Source: Carboxylicivirga sp.
Lineage (GTDB): Bacteria; Bacteroidota; Bacteroidia; Bacteroidales; Marinilabiliaceae
NCBI GenBank assembly: GCA_025210475.1
Contig: JAOARW010000021.1
Coordinates: 1 to 64,000, forward strand
Direction: 5' to 3'
DNA: 64,000 nucleotides
Positions 1 to 8,674 of this stretch are shown piece by piece. The position numbers and the translations under genes were made by a program. Position 1 is the first letter of the stretch; each line of letters begins with the position of its first letter. The notes under the pieces were generated by a model that worked only from the letters and a program-made list of their open reading frames with translations, did not search any database and was not told where the DNA came from.

Positions 1-2
1 AC

Positions 3-71
3 GAAATTCTACAAATTCTCAGCATATCTCTACTCGACAAAACTCCTGTAAGAGAGGTGCTTATAAAATAA
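3..71 (+). CDS. C-terminal end of a probable IS4-type transposase (partial)
   Basis: Frame 3 is open from the first base of the window to a TAA at 69-71. It encodes 22 residues that include ILQILSISLLDKTPVREVL. This resembles, from memory, the closing segment of IS4-family transposases common in Bacteroidota. The body of the gene lies outside the window, so the call rests on a very short tail and cannot be verified here. The hairpin at 114-140 could be its terminator or part of the element's end. Confidence 0.35.
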   Translation, partial: EILQILSISLLDKTPVREVLIK

Positions 72-113
72 GATTACAAAAATGTCAAAGAACTTAAAAA
101 TAAACAATTAATA

Positions 114-140
114 ATCAGCGGGTTTTAAGTGCCCGCTAAT
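114..140 (+). terminator. Hairpin after the left-edge partial gene
   Basis: ATCAGCGGG and CCCGCTAAT form a 9-bp stem with one mismatch around a 9-base loop, followed by a T-rich stretch (gtctttcttt). It sits about 45 bases after the stop of the partial left-edge reading frame. It is either an intrinsic terminator or part of an insertion-sequence end. Confidence 0.4.
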
Positions 141-457
141 GTCTTTCTTTAAAAGGTTTGTAAAGTTTTAATTGAAAGTTTGGGTACAGTTTTTAAATTT
201 CTTCATTTTGATAGCATCTTTCCTAATGCAATTCGTTCACTATTAATGTGACTCTCAGTATAAGCATTAACGAAGGAATAATTGTAAGGTAAGTTAACAG
301 TAGAAAATGTAAGTGTAATTATTGCATTTTAAATGTTATTTATATCTTAGGCCTGTGATATAGTTAATAAGGATATCTATTTATTTGATTAAATAATACA
401 TATGAATAATTAATTGACTTAATAAGTAAAATTGACACCTGTAATGAATCTCATGGC
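141..457. other. Intergenic region, AT-rich
   Basis: About 300 bases with no convincing reading frame or strong hairpin. It presumably holds the promoter of the SpoIIAA-like gene at 458, but no clear TTTG / TAnnTTTG pair was found. Confidence 0.5.
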
Positions 458-826
458 ATGATCGTGCATAAATTTAATGATAAAAGGAAGGTATTGGAGT
501 CCAAAATTAATGGGCAGTGTACCTATATTGACCTTTTATTGTTTGTGGAGTCAATTATCGTTTCTGTTAAAGAAACTGATGAATTAAGAATACAATTAAT
601 TATTCCGGATGACAGTTTAAGGCTTGATATAAAAGATTTGCAAGGAATTTGGCAATTCAGTAAGCGGCTGTTGCATAAATATAAAAATGTCAGAATTGCA
701 ATCATTGTAAATGATCCACATCAAACTGCACTTTCTTTTTTATTTAGTAGTTTTGTTGACAACCCCCATTATCAGGTCAAAGTGTTTTCAACCATTGCAG
801 TAGCAAATCGTTGGTTATGCTTGTGA
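458..826 (+). CDS. SpoIIAA-like (STAS/Sec14-fold) small cytoplasmic protein
   Basis: This 122-residue protein has no signal peptide or membrane segment. The order of elements fits the small SpoIIAA-like/STAS group: an N-terminal strand pair, a central DELRIQLIIPD strand, a helix, a VRIAIIVNDP strand, and a closing segment in which a phenylalanine and an alanine precede a terminal Trp-Leu (VFSTIAVANRWL). Such proteins often end in this kind of A..WL motif. No catalytic residues are evident and its partner or ligand is unknown. It stands alone, with 240 bases before the next gene. The start at 458 is the first ATG of the frame. A plain hypothetical protein remains possible. Confidence 0.5.
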   Translation: MIVHKFNDKRKVLESKINGQCTYIDLLLFVESIIVSVKETDELRIQLIIPDDSLRLDIKDLQGIWQFSKRLLHKYKNVRIAIIVNDPHQTALSFLFSSFVDNPHYQVKVFSTIAVANRWLCL

Positions 827-1067
827 AAAATGAAGAGATAATTCAATGAGGATTTCTCACAACCCTTTCATTTCGATAATACTTATCAATACGTTAGGTT
901 ATAGGTGCTGATTAAGAGTGGCTACGGGTTTCTTCCTGTGGGTTTAAAATTAAAAATATTTGAACATTTATAAATCAATATTTTTTGATAATTTGCTTGT
1001 TACAAACAGTTGTTGTCAACGGATGTCTGTTTAAGTTATTAATCAGGAATAGTTAAAAAATTGATTC

Positions 1068-1943
1068 ATGAGAAATATAATTTATTACCTGTCAGTTCTG
1101 CTTATAGTATTTTCAGGATGTAATAGTTCTGATAAAGAAGCTTCCAAGGAAAAGATGAGTTTCGCATTCTTAACAGATATTCATCTTAATATGAATGAAA
1201 ACAATTGTTTTGAAGGATTACAACATGCGTTAGCAAAAGCTGGCGAAATTGGGGTCGATTTTATTATGACGGGAGGTGATAACTGTGATATTGATATTTT
1301 GAAGGAAGATTCAGTTACTGCGCATAAGCTTTACAGTCGTTTTGCAATGCAGATAAAACAGGCCCCAGTACCGGTTTATCCTGCAATTGGCAATCACGAT
1401 AGATATTGGGCTGTTGATGAAGGGCATCAACTGTTTAATGATGGCTTATTTGAATCCTATATGGAACGCAAGAGTTATTATTCTTTCAATAAAGAGAATT
1501 GGCATTTTATAGTATTAAATACAGCCAACTCGGTGGTTGATAGTGTGCAAAAGCAATGGTTGAAGAAGGATCTGAATCAACTTAAACCCAATACTCCAAT
1601 AATTGTGGTTGTGCATGTACCGTTTCTTACGGTTTACTATCCGGCCTTAAAAGGGAAATATACAGCTGCTGATACATTCCATAACTTCAAAGAAATATGG
1701 GATTTATTTAAGGGGCATGACCTGAGATTAGTGTTACAGGGGCATCAGCATTTATATGAAGAAATAAAGGTGTTGAATACGCAGTTCATTACTGCAGGTG
1801 CCGTTAGTGCGTCCTGGTGGGGAGGAGCATACCATGGCACGGAAGAAGGCTTTTTAAAGGTTTCAATTGATGTAAATGATAAGATCTCGTGGGAGTATGT
1901 TGATTATGGTTGGAAGGTTAATAAAAATCAGGATAGTGAATAA
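1068..1943 (+). CDS. Calcineurin-like metallophosphoesterase, lipoprotein
   Basis: A 291-residue protein beginning with a lipoprotein signal, with the lipobox Cys at residue 18 (FSGC), so it is probably anchored in an envelope membrane. The five metallophosphoesterase motifs occur in order: D37-x-H39 (TDIH), GGDNCD at 69-74, GNHDR at 108-112, a His in VVHVP at 181-185, and GHQH at 225-228. These residues bind the two catalytic metal ions in this superfamily. The length fits a single catalytic domain with a short C-terminal tail. The substrate cannot be told from sequence; phosphodiester or phosphomonoester hydrolysis is expected. A small lipoprotein gene follows 21 bases downstream and is probably co-transcribed. 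Confidence 0.88.
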   Translation: MRNIIYYLSVLLIVFSGCNSSDKEASKEKMSFAFLTDIHLNMNENNCFEGLQHALAKAGEIGVDFIMTGGDNCDIDILKEDSVTAHKLYSRFAMQIKQAPVPVYPAIGNHDRYWAVDEGHQLFNDGLFESYMERKSYYSFNKENWHFIVLNTANSVVDSVQKQWLKKDLNQLKPNTPIIVVVHVPFLTVYYPALKGKYTAADTFHNFKEIWDLFKGHDLRLVLQGHQHLYEEIKVLNTQFITAGAVSASWWGGAYHGTEEGFLKVSIDVNDKISWEYVDYGWKVNKNQDSE

Positions 1944-1964
1944 AGGTATATCTTTATACAACTT

Positions 1965-2594
1965 ATGAAAGAACTTACTTTTAGAATAATCGTGGTAATC
2001 TTCTTGTTGATCATGATTGCCGGATGTAATATCCAATCGCCTGATAATAATGCTTCCACTGCAAAATACTCAGAATTAAACACTGAATCATGGCGTTCAA
2101 TTGAAATTTCAGAACGCTTTTGTAAAAAGAACCATATTCCTGTCGTACCGTTTTCTTTAAAAATTCCCAGTGATTATGAGATTGAGTTAAATCCAAAAAG
2201 AATTGGGGCCATTCGATTTTATAAAATGCGAAATGATTCGATCTTGCATGAAATTTCAATTGCTACTATAGAGTTTTTAGAAGAATTTGATGCATCTAAA
2301 GAAGAAGAATGGGTAGATGAATTTAGGCAAAGGGAAGATATAAAAAGCAATAAGGATTTATCGATTGATATACTAACGGATAGGCCAGTTGATGCAACGA
2401 GCTGCTATTTAATGCTTTTGAATAACGAGTCAATGAAGTATCCATTAAACAAACCTTTAAATACGGTTGGTTTTCTTTATATCTCAGATCAGAAATATAC
2501 CGGATTGGTGGTTGGAATTTCAAAATATGAAATCGATAGAGAACAGGTATTAAGCGATATGGAGTTCACATTTCTGAATACAATAAAATTATAA
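1965..2594 (+). CDS. Small lipoprotein of unknown function
   Basis: A 209-residue protein that I do not recognise. It begins with a hydrophobic signal ending in a lipobox (MIAGC, Cys at residue 21), which makes it a predicted lipoprotein. The mature part is mostly mixed charged/hydrophobic sequence with no repeats or metal motifs. The pattern of alternating strands (KIPSDYEIEL, HEISIATIEF, TVGFLYISDQKYTGLVVGIS) suggests a compact alpha/beta fold. It lies 21 bases after the phosphoesterase lipoprotein gene, so the two are likely one transcript and may act in the same compartment. The transcript probably ends at the long inverted repeat at 2674-2727. Confidence 0.6.
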   Translation: MKELTFRIIVVIFLLIMIAGCNIQSPDNNASTAKYSELNTESWRSIEISERFCKKNHIPVVPFSLKIPSDYEIELNPKRIGAIRFYKMRNDSILHEISIATIEFLEEFDASKEEEWVDEFRQREDIKSNKDLSIDILTDRPVDATSCYLMLLNNESMKYPLNKPLNTVGFLYISDQKYTGLVVGISKYEIDREQVLSDMEFTFLNTIKL

Positions 2595-2673
2595 GGCATT
2601 GTTTATAATATTTTTTGAAGCCTTGTTTACTCTTATCATTAGTTACAAATAAAATACTTCTAGAAATTTTATC

Positions 2674-2727
2674 TCAATCAATGATGCCGATTTGTATCGC
2701 TACTTACAAATCAGCATCATTGATTGA
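2674..2727. terminator. Long imperfect hairpin between convergent genes
   Basis: A 14-bp perfect outer stem (2674-2687 with 2714-2727) and an 8-bp perfect inner stem (2689-2696 with 2705-2712) are separated by one C/A mismatch, with an 8-base loop. It lies between the ends of the plus-strand lipoprotein gene and the minus-strand M81 gene. It could serve both as a bidirectional terminator. No long U tract is present, so a small mobile palindrome is an alternative. Confidence 0.5.
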
Positions 2728-2760
2728 ATATAAGGTCATTAAACCACCTTTTAAAGTCTA

Positions 2761-4329
2761 CTATTGCTTACGGTAAACAGGAATAAGTCTGGCACTCAAA
2801 TCCGGATCTTCCATGTCTTTATCAAACGGAAACATTGGTCGGATAATTCTTTGGTGACCAAGGCGCAATAAATCCTGATCAACGCCTCCCGGAGTGAGGG
2901 CCATTAACCAGTCAGCCCGCATATTATAAAGCTCGGGTACCAGGTAACCAATTTTTACCACCACAATATCACTTTGGCGAGGATTTAATCCCAGTTCAGT
3001 AAAATCGGCTTCGTGATGATAAGGTTTCCGCTTTTCAGTAACGATGATATTAACACTGCCAACTCTAACCACGAGTTCTGTTTTAGCGTCCTTATCACCT
3101 TTTTTAATCTTCATAATCTTGCCGGTGATCGAAAGTGGAGGAGCATAGCGATCATCAATATCTGCACCAATGGTACCACTTATGGTAGCCCCTTCTCCTA
3201 CTTGCATTGCCTTTTTAACAAAGTCAGGTCCGGGAATAGAGGCATAGATCAACGACGGGCCATTAGCTTTCTTAAATTCCTTTCGTTTAAGTATTTCTGT
3301 AAGCGTCCAGGTAACATCTCCTGCGCCTCCGGCAGTTGGGTTATCACCCATGTCGCTAATGATAAAAGGCTGTTTTTTTGATGCGATAGCTTTATTCAGG
3401 CATTCATCAAGAGTTGCAACAGGAGCAACAAATTCAAATTGCTCACGCACATCCCAAAATGCTTTGGCCAAAGTTTCAGCTGCTTCCGAAACGGCTGTTT
3501 TGTCATCACCATAAGCCATCACAACACCCCGGTTACGAGGTTCGTCAGCCCAGGCATAACCAACCCATATGGCAGCATCAATTACACCTTCCTGTTTGGT
3601 TAGAGGATCTACCTTGGCATATAAGCTTTTACCCGGTTCAATACGCGTACTGGTTTTTTCGCCTGGTAAAAGAATCGGAACCGGAATCCATGCTTTATAT
3701 TTTGGTTTGCCTTGCCCTTTTTCGAGGCGTTCAACCAAATTGTTTAAAGCCCTGTATTTCGATTCAAGTGCATCCTCGTGGGGTGCCAGGCGATAACAGG
3801 TGATAAGATCTGTGTTTTCCGCCAATCGCTCCGTTACATTCCCATGCAAATCCATCGACGTGGAAATCATAATTTCTTCCCCCAATAGTTCTCGAATACG
3901 CACAATTAGATCGCCTTCCGGATCATCCAAACCTACAACGCTCATAGCCCCGTGGATATCAAAGAATAAGCCATCATATGGAGCATTTTCCTTTAGGCGT
4001 TCAAGCATTTCACTAACCAGAGTCTCGTATGTTTCACGTGTTACTATTCCTCCGGGGATGGCGTGGCCGCGCAAAGTAGGATACCATTCAGCTCGTTTTC
4101 GCATAACTGATGTATCGCTCATAAAAGGATAATACGAAAAAATTGCTTCGCCTCTTCTGGTACGAAAAGCTTCAATGTCGGACTGGGCAGGAGAGAAAGT
4201 GCTTGACTCAATGGCCAAACCGGCAATCGCAATTTTAGGTAGTTTGTTTTTCTTATCTTGTTTAGACAAACCACAACTTGATAGGAGTAGCAGTCCAATG
4301 CAAATAGATGTTAAAATTATTTTTTTCAT
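2761..4329 (-). CDS. M81-family (MlrC-like) metallopeptidase, lipoprotein
   Basis: A 522-residue protein with a lipoprotein signal (LLLLSSC, Cys at residue 19), so it is predicted to be membrane-anchored outside the cytoplasm. The rest matches the M81/MlrC family. It has the N-terminal segment GLAIESSTFSP, the metal-site segments FDIHGAM and SMDLHGN (Asp and His ligands of the zinc site in MlrC), and a C-terminal domain with DMGDNPTAGG and TPGGVDQ. MlrC itself degrades linear peptides released from microcystin; other members have unknown substrates, and nothing here points to microcystin. The usual family length is about 500, so it is full length. It is a single gene, transcribed towards the lipoprotein gene at 1965-2594. 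Confidence 0.82.
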   Translation of the reverse strand: MKKIILTSICIGLLLLSSCGLSKQDKKNKLPKIAIAGLAIESSTFSPAQSDIEAFRTRRGEAIFSYYPFMSDTSVMRKRAEWYPTLRGHAIPGGIVTRETYETLVSEMLERLKENAPYDGLFFDIHGAMSVVGLDDPEGDLIVRIRELLGEEIMISTSMDLHGNVTERLAENTDLITCYRLAPHEDALESKYRALNNLVERLEKGQGKPKYKAWIPVPILLPGEKTSTRIEPGKSLYAKVDPLTKQEGVIDAAIWVGYAWADEPRNRGVVMAYGDDKTAVSEAAETLAKAFWDVREQFEFVAPVATLDECLNKAIASKKQPFIISDMGDNPTAGGAGDVTWTLTEILKRKEFKKANGPSLIYASIPGPDFVKKAMQVGEGATISGTIGADIDDRYAPPLSITGKIMKIKKGDKDAKTELVVRVGSVNIIVTEKRKPYHHEADFTELGLNPRQSDIVVVKIGYLVPELYNMRADWLMALTPGGVDQDLLRLGHQRIIRPMFPFDKDMEDPDLSARLIPVYRKQ

Positions 4330-4456
4330 GATAACAAGTTTATGCGTAATTCAGGTCTATAGTAGAATACAATATTTGTAAAATGCATTTCTTCAAATTT
4401 CAAAGTTACATTGTTTATTTTGTTTCATTGTGGTAAAACAATTTATATGCATCTAT

Positions 4457-4464
4457 TATATTTG
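4457..4464 (+). promoter_or_regulatory. Candidate -7 promoter box for the EEP-fold gene
   Basis: The octamer TATATTTG matches the Bacteroidota -7 consensus TAnnTTTG and lies 30 bases before the ATG at 4495. No well-spaced -33 TTTG is visible, so support is partial. Confidence 0.35.
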
Positions 4465-4494
4465 AAAATAAGAGAAATAAGTTTCGTTAATTAA

Positions 4495-5436
4495 ATGATA
4501 CAGATGTCTGATTCAACCAAAATAATCGATTTGAAAAGAGTTGTTTTACTTCTATTAGTATTGATATCTATTGATATCACGTCCCAAAATGTAGCAAAGA
4601 ATTTCAAAGTTATAAGTTACAATATTTGGAACGGTTTTGATTGGGGAAAGGATGAGAACAGAAGAGAAAAGTTGCAACAATGGGTGAATTCTCAACAGCC
4701 CGATGTTATTGCTTTACAAGAATTATGTGCCTATTCCCCGAAGAAATTAAAGGAAGATGCTGCTTCGTGGGGGCATAAGTATTCGGTTTTATTAAAGGAA
4801 ACAGGGTATTCGGTTGGTTTAACATCAAAACATCCCATTATTTTAAAAGAACGTTTATTGGAAGGTTTGCATCATGGAGCATTGCATTGTCAAATTCAAG
4901 GGATAGAATATGTGGTTGTTCACTTTCACCCTGGAAGTATTGCAAAAAGGCGCTCAGAAACAAAGCTTATTATAGATAAATTGTCATTAATCATTGAAGA
5001 TAATCCCAATGTTGTTGTCCTGGGAGATTTTAATGCTCATTCCCCTTTTGATGCAGATCAATATGATTCAGATGGTAAATTGCTAAACAGATATCGTAGT
5101 AGGAATGAAGATAAAGGGCTTGTTGGAAATATAGTCAATAACTCTTTTGATTATTCTGTTATTTCCTCTTTTTTGGCAGTAAACCTGGTGGATGTTGTTC
5201 AAAAGTATACAAGCGGAATAAGTGAACGGGGTAGTTTTCCTTCTCGTGTTTTTGAATCAGTGGAAGAAAAGAAGAACTTGCAGCAGTCATCAGATTTCCT
5301 GGAAAGAATTGACTATATTCTGGTTTCCCCGAGCCTGGCTCCAAGGTGCATAGATGCAAAAGTTTATAATAGACGTGATAATTGGTTTTTATCTGACCAT
5401 TGTCCTGTTGTTGCTGTGTTTAATTTAAACAAATAA
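4495..5436 (+). CDS. Endonuclease/exonuclease/phosphatase-family protein, secreted or membrane-anchored
   Basis: A 313-residue protein starting with a hydrophobic stretch (VVLLLLVLISIDITSQ) that looks like a signal peptide. The EEP motifs follow in order: VISYNIWNG (Asn), IALQEL (metal-binding Glu), a central His region VVVHFHPGS, GDFNAHSPFD (Asp/Asn), RIDYILVSP, and the C-terminal SDHCPVVAVF (catalytic Asp-His). All catalytic motifs appear intact. Members hydrolyse DNA, RNA, inositol phosphates or sphingomyelin; secretion argues against DNA repair and for an extracytoplasmic phosphodiesterase. A -7-like box lies upstream at 4457-4464. It is divergent from the M81 gene, with about 165 bases between their starts. 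Confidence 0.82.
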   Translation: MIQMSDSTKIIDLKRVVLLLLVLISIDITSQNVAKNFKVISYNIWNGFDWGKDENRREKLQQWVNSQQPDVIALQELCAYSPKKLKEDAASWGHKYSVLLKETGYSVGLTSKHPIILKERLLEGLHHGALHCQIQGIEYVVVHFHPGSIAKRRSETKLIIDKLSLIIEDNPNVVVLGDFNAHSPFDADQYDSDGKLLNRYRSRNEDKGLVGNIVNNSFDYSVISSFLAVNLVDVVQKYTSGISERGSFPSRVFESVEEKKNLQQSSDFLERIDYILVSPSLAPRCIDAKVYNRRDNWFLSDHCPVVAVFNLNK

Positions 5437-5802
5437 TGTGATTTGATACTGATATAAAACATTGATATGAGGATATTAATTTTTATCTTTTTGACAATTA
5501 ACAAAAATCTTTGAGGCATATTTTAATTAAATATCAGAATAGAATAAGCCCACAAAACCATTCCTGCTCTAAAAGATTTCGGTATTAAATTAAAAAGATT
5601 TAGCTTTGCAGCACTAAAACTATTTGATGATTAAGAATATTCTGGTGCGTGTTAAGTAAATAATCATTGTCCTTTGTGATTTTGATTATGCCATTTGTGT
5701 TCAAGCAAGTTCTTGCTTGAGTTATTTCTATATAAGTATTTCAAGTATTTATGTTGGTAAAATTGCTGTACTCAAATAGCAATTAGACTTAACGCTATTG
5801 CA
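5437..5802. other. Intergenic region with one perfect palindrome
   Basis: These 366 bases contain no convincing gene. The only structured element is at 5701-5720, where TCAAGCAAG and CTTGCTTGA form 9-bp perfect arms around two bases. It lies about 80 bases before the RNHCP gene and could be an operator for a dimeric regulator. No TAnnTTTG box with a good -33 was found. Confidence 0.45.
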
Positions 5803-6213
5803 ATGTCACGTAATAAAATAATTCATGATAATCCTATGGAGTCATTTATCTGTGCCTCTTGTGGAAAAGCTGTACCTCCTGTAGAGTTTGGAGGGAAACA
5901 ACGAAACCATTGTCCGCACTGCCTGTGCAGTATTCATGTGGACATAACCCCCGGCGACCGGCGAGCGAGTTGCAGGGGGATAATGAAACCAATTAGCATA
6001 TACGTTCAACAAAATAAAGAATGGTCGATTATTCATCGATGTACCAAATGCCATACCATGAAGTTAAACCGGATCGCCGCTGATGATAACGAGTTGCTAT
6101 TATTGACGATGGCTGCCGAACCATTGATGTCGTTACCATTCCCATCAAAAACAATGATTTCAACCTTGCATAAATTGAGTTTGGAGAAAGGAGGAGAAGA
6201 TGTATACAAGTAA
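5803..6213 (+). CDS. RNHCP-domain zinc-ribbon protein
   Basis: A 136-residue protein containing the family's name motif, RNHCPHC, at residues 35-40. Cysteines lie in a CxxC pair at 17/20, in HCPHCLC at 37-42, at Cys57, and in a second CxxC at 80/83, as expected for a double zinc-binding fold. There is no signal or membrane segment, so it is probably cytoplasmic. The function of the RNHCP family is not established. Its gene overlaps the start of rsgA by 14 bases, which implies translational coupling and suggests, without proof, a role linked to ribosome assembly. An alternative start is the ATG at 5836, just before the first CxxC. Confidence 0.8.
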   Translation: MSRNKIIHDNPMESFICASCGKAVPPVEFGGKQRNHCPHCLCSIHVDITPGDRRASCRGIMKPISIYVQQNKEWSIIHRCTKCHTMKLNRIAADDNELLLLTMAAEPLMSLPFPSKTMISTLHKLSLEKGGEDVYK

Positions 6214-7225
6214 TTTAAAAGGGCGCATTGTTGAGAAACAATACAATACCTACAAGGTGCAAACAGAAACAGGTATCGAAAAGGCTCATCTGAAGGGGAA
6301 GATTTTTCAAACGATAAAAAATAAAAGTGAATTTCCGTGTGTAGGCGATTGGGTGGAGTTGAACGAATGGGATGGTACTTTGCAAATTGCCAGAGTATTG
6401 GAACGAAGGACTCAGATAAGCAGACAATCGGCTGGTAATGTAACCGAAGAACAAGTTATTGCGGCTAATATTGATTACGTCGCGATTGTTTTGGGATTAG
6501 ACGGAGGACGTAACTACTCCGACAGGTTATTGGAACGATTAACGACTGTTGCCTGGAATAGCGGTGCCACTCCTTTAGTTATTTTAAACAAAGCCGACCT
6601 TAATGATGAAGCTGAGTATGTAAAGTTCCAGGCCGAAACCATTGCACCAGGCGTTGGTATTATTGTGACAAGCGTGGAAGATGGAACCGGCATTACCGTA
6701 CTTACAAACTATTTGTCTAAAGGGAAAGTTGCTGTTTTTATTGGTCCCTCGGGTGTAGGAAAATCTAATTTAACCAACGCCTTGCTGAAAAAAGACGTGC
6801 AAAAAATCAATGAGATCAGGCGAAAAGATAAACGCGGACGACACACAACCTCTACTTCGTTTATGTTCGAATTGGAAAGCGGCGCTTATATTATTGATTC
6901 GCCGGGTTTACGCGAAGTCCAGGCCTGGGCCGAAGGGCAGGATCTTGATGATACCTTTAATGAAATTGCTGAGTTGGCTCAATATTGCCGATTTAATGAT
7001 TGCAGACATGAAGGAGAGCCGGGTTGTGCCATTCAGGCGGAACTTGAAAGAGGTCATATTAGTCCGGAACGCTACGATAGCTACCTGCATTTAAAGAAAG
7101 AGCTGGCTTTCTTAAACCGTCGCAAAGCGGAGAAAAACAATAATGTAGAAAGACAATACGATAAACAGTTTAGCAAAATGGTTAAACGTGAAATGAGTAA
7201 AAAACAAGAATTGAAGAATTATTAA
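6200..7225 (+). CDS. rsgA: Ribosome small subunit-dependent GTPase A
   Basis: A 341-residue circularly permuted GTPase that helps mature the 30S ribosomal subunit. An N-terminal OB-fold region (about 1-75) is followed by the permuted GTPase motifs: G4 NKAD at 130-133, G1 GPSGVGKS at 182-189, G2 RHTTS at 214-218 and G3 DSPG at 233-236. A zinc knuckle follows with Cys263, Cys268, His270 and Cys276. All key residues are present and the length is normal. The ATG at 6200 is preceded by AAAGGAGGAG, an unusually good ribosome-binding site for this lineage. The start lies inside the RNHCP gene, and a GNAT gene follows 11 bases after the stop, so the three genes are probably one operon. Confidence 0.95.
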   Translation: MYTSNLKGRIVEKQYNTYKVQTETGIEKAHLKGKIFQTIKNKSEFPCVGDWVELNEWDGTLQIARVLERRTQISRQSAGNVTEEQVIAANIDYVAIVLGLDGGRNYSDRLLERLTTVAWNSGATPLVILNKADLNDEAEYVKFQAETIAPGVGIIVTSVEDGTGITVLTNYLSKGKVAVFIGPSGVGKSNLTNALLKKDVQKINEIRRKDKRGRHTTSTSFMFELESGAYIIDSPGLREVQAWAEGQDLDDTFNEIAELAQYCRFNDCRHEGEPGCAIQAELERGHISPERYDSYLHLKKELAFLNRRKAEKNNNVERQYDKQFSKMVKREMSKKQELKNY

Positions 7226-7236
7226 AATAACGAATC

Positions 7237-7770
7237 ATGACTATAACAAATAATGAAAAACGAGAGATTAAGGAATTACATTTAAAAGCCTTTGGAAAAG
7301 AAGAAGGACCTGTGATTGGCGACTTGGTTGGCGATATGCTGGAGGAACAAGAAACCATTTCGATTAATATAGAGAAAGACGATAAGTTAGTTGGGAATGT
7401 TCTTTTCACACCTTTTAAATTGAATGAACATCCCGAAAAAAGGTGTTACCTGCTTGCGCCCATCGGAATTTTGCCGGAATACCAAGGACAGAGTTTAGGA
7501 AAAGAGTTAATAGAGAAAGGTGTCGCACATTTAAAATCGCTTGATGTTGATGCTATTTTCGTATTGGGCTACCCTAAGTATTATGGCATTAGAGGTTTTT
7601 ATCCAACTTATGTGGCTTTACCTTATCAAAAGGAAGTAATGCGCATTGACGCCTGGAAGATGAGGGAACTTAAACCAGGTTCCATGGCAGAAGTAGGCGG
7701 TACTTCAGTGGCTTGCGATGCGATTATGAAGCCTGAGTTTTGGGATTTAAATTATGAGCCAGGTAGTTAA
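7237..7770 (+). CDS. GNAT-family N-acetyltransferase
   Basis: A 177-residue GNAT-fold protein. The acetyl-CoA binding motif A is clear: a strand LLAPIGILPEYQGQSLGKELIEKG in which Q/R-x-x-G-x-G/A is represented by QGQSLG. It is followed by the second conserved strand IFVLGYPKYYGIRGFYPTY. This layout matches the YhbS-like group of predicted acetyltransferases. The acceptor substrate is unknown. It follows rsgA by 11 bases and ends ahead of the hairpin at 7831-7865, so it probably closes that operon. Confidence 0.85.
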   Translation: MTITNNEKREIKELHLKAFGKEEGPVIGDLVGDMLEEQETISINIEKDDKLVGNVLFTPFKLNEHPEKRCYLLAPIGILPEYQGQSLGKELIEKGVAHLKSLDVDAIFVLGYPKYYGIRGFYPTYVALPYQKEVMRIDAWKMRELKPGSMAEVGGTSVACDAIMKPEFWDLNYEPGS

Positions 7771-7830
7771 GGCTAAAAAAGTAAAATTCATTTAATGATG
7801 CTGTATGTGGCATCTAACTATACAAAATAG

Positions 7831-7865
7831 AAAACCCAGTCGCTTTAATTATACGGCTGGGTTTT
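7831..7865 (+). terminator. Intrinsic terminator after the rsgA operon
   Basis: AAAACCCAGTCG pairs with CGGCTGGGTTTT, giving 12 bp with one G-U pair around an 11-base loop. The T run is built into the right arm. It lies 60 bases after the GNAT stop codon. Confidence 0.75.
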
Positions 7866-8104
7866 GATGCTTATTAGATGATTGGAGCAGTATTATTAGT
7901 ATAAGCGAGTTGATAATCTATTTTTTAATGGCTGCATTACAATCAAATAGCCTGCTAAAATGAAAAGTTCTTTTGCTAATATTATTAACTCGCAAAACAT
8001 CCTTAGTTTGCATTAAACTCCATTTGAAGACTGTTTCTAAATTAGAATTGTAATCTACTTGACTTGAAAATCCTTTTATTTTTGTGCCCACATAATTCAT
8101 AGGT
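7866..8104. other. Leader region upstream of the manganese exporter gene
   Basis: About 240 bases between the terminator and the mntP-like start. I looked for a yybP-ykoY manganese riboswitch, often found before this gene family, and could not recognise one. A minus-strand frame is open across it from 8232 to 7918. Its last 60 codons lie upstream of mntP, but they match no family I know and overlap the mntP start, so I do not call them a gene. Confidence 0.4.
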
Positions 8105-8674
8105 ATGAGCACTTTTTCCATTTGTTTAATTGGCATAGTATTATCGATCGACAGTTTGGCTGTGAGTATTACAGCAGGAGCTTGTGTTAATAATATTCGA
8201 AGATCACAAGCCATTAGAGTAGCTGCCATCATGGCAATGTTCCAGGGTTTGATGCCTTTTATAGGTTGGCTAATCGGAAGTAGTTTTAAATCTATTGTTG
8301 AGGAGTTTGATCATTGGATAGCATTTGTATTACTAGCTGCTTTGGGTGGTAAGCTTATTTATGATGGTTGCTTAAAAAAGGAAGAGGAGGATAATAATAA
8401 TGTAGACATTAATAATTATCTGCTTATTATTGGCATGGCATTAGCCACCAGCATCGACGCCCTGATTTTGGGCATTGGTTTCGGTTTAATGGAAGTGAAT
8501 ATCTATCTGGCTGTAATAATTATCGCTCTAATAACTTTTTTATTTTCAGGTTCAGGACTCTACTTGGGTAAGAAGATAGGCGAAAAAATAAACAAGAGTA
8601 TCGAGGTATTTGGTGGCTTGGTGTTAATTAGCCTTGGTGTAAAAATATTGATAGAGCACTTGTACCTATTTTAA
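8105..8674 (+). CDS. mntP: MntP-type manganese efflux pump
   Basis: A 189-residue, highly hydrophobic inner-membrane protein with about six transmembrane helices arranged as two related halves. Each half carries the family's acidic signature: SIDSLAVSI near residue 16 and TSIDALILGIGFG near 118. The short hydrophilic loop between the halves is Asp/Glu/Asn-rich (KKEEEDNNNVD). These are the hallmarks of MntP (YebN), which exports Mn(II). Length and start agree with the family. It has no operon partner; the minus-strand efflux cluster ends shortly downstream. Confidence 0.88.
   Translation: MSTFSICLIGIVLSIDSLAVSITAGACVNNIRRSQAIRVAAIMAMFQGLMPFIGWLIGSSFKSIVEEFDHWIAFVLLAALGGKLIYDGCLKKEEEDNNNVDINNYLLIIGMALATSIDALILGIGFGLMEVNIYLAVIIIALITFLFSGSGLYLGKKIGEKINKSIEVFGGLVLISLGVKILIEHLYLF

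Noticed and set aside
2761-4329. Microcystin degradation (MlrC proper)
   Set aside because: Family membership alone does not show this. There is no mlrA, mlrB or mlrD nearby and the protein is a lipoprotein, so only the M81 family is claimed.
7866-8104. Possible yybP-ykoY manganese riboswitch before mntP
   Set aside because: Expected from family habits, but I could not find the conserved helices and loops in the leader, so it is not claimed.
7918-8232. Minus-strand frame of 104 codons over the leader and start of mntP
   Set aside because: It overlaps the conserved start of the manganese exporter on the other strand. Its first third mirrors mntP, and the rest matches no family I know. It is most likely a chance open frame.
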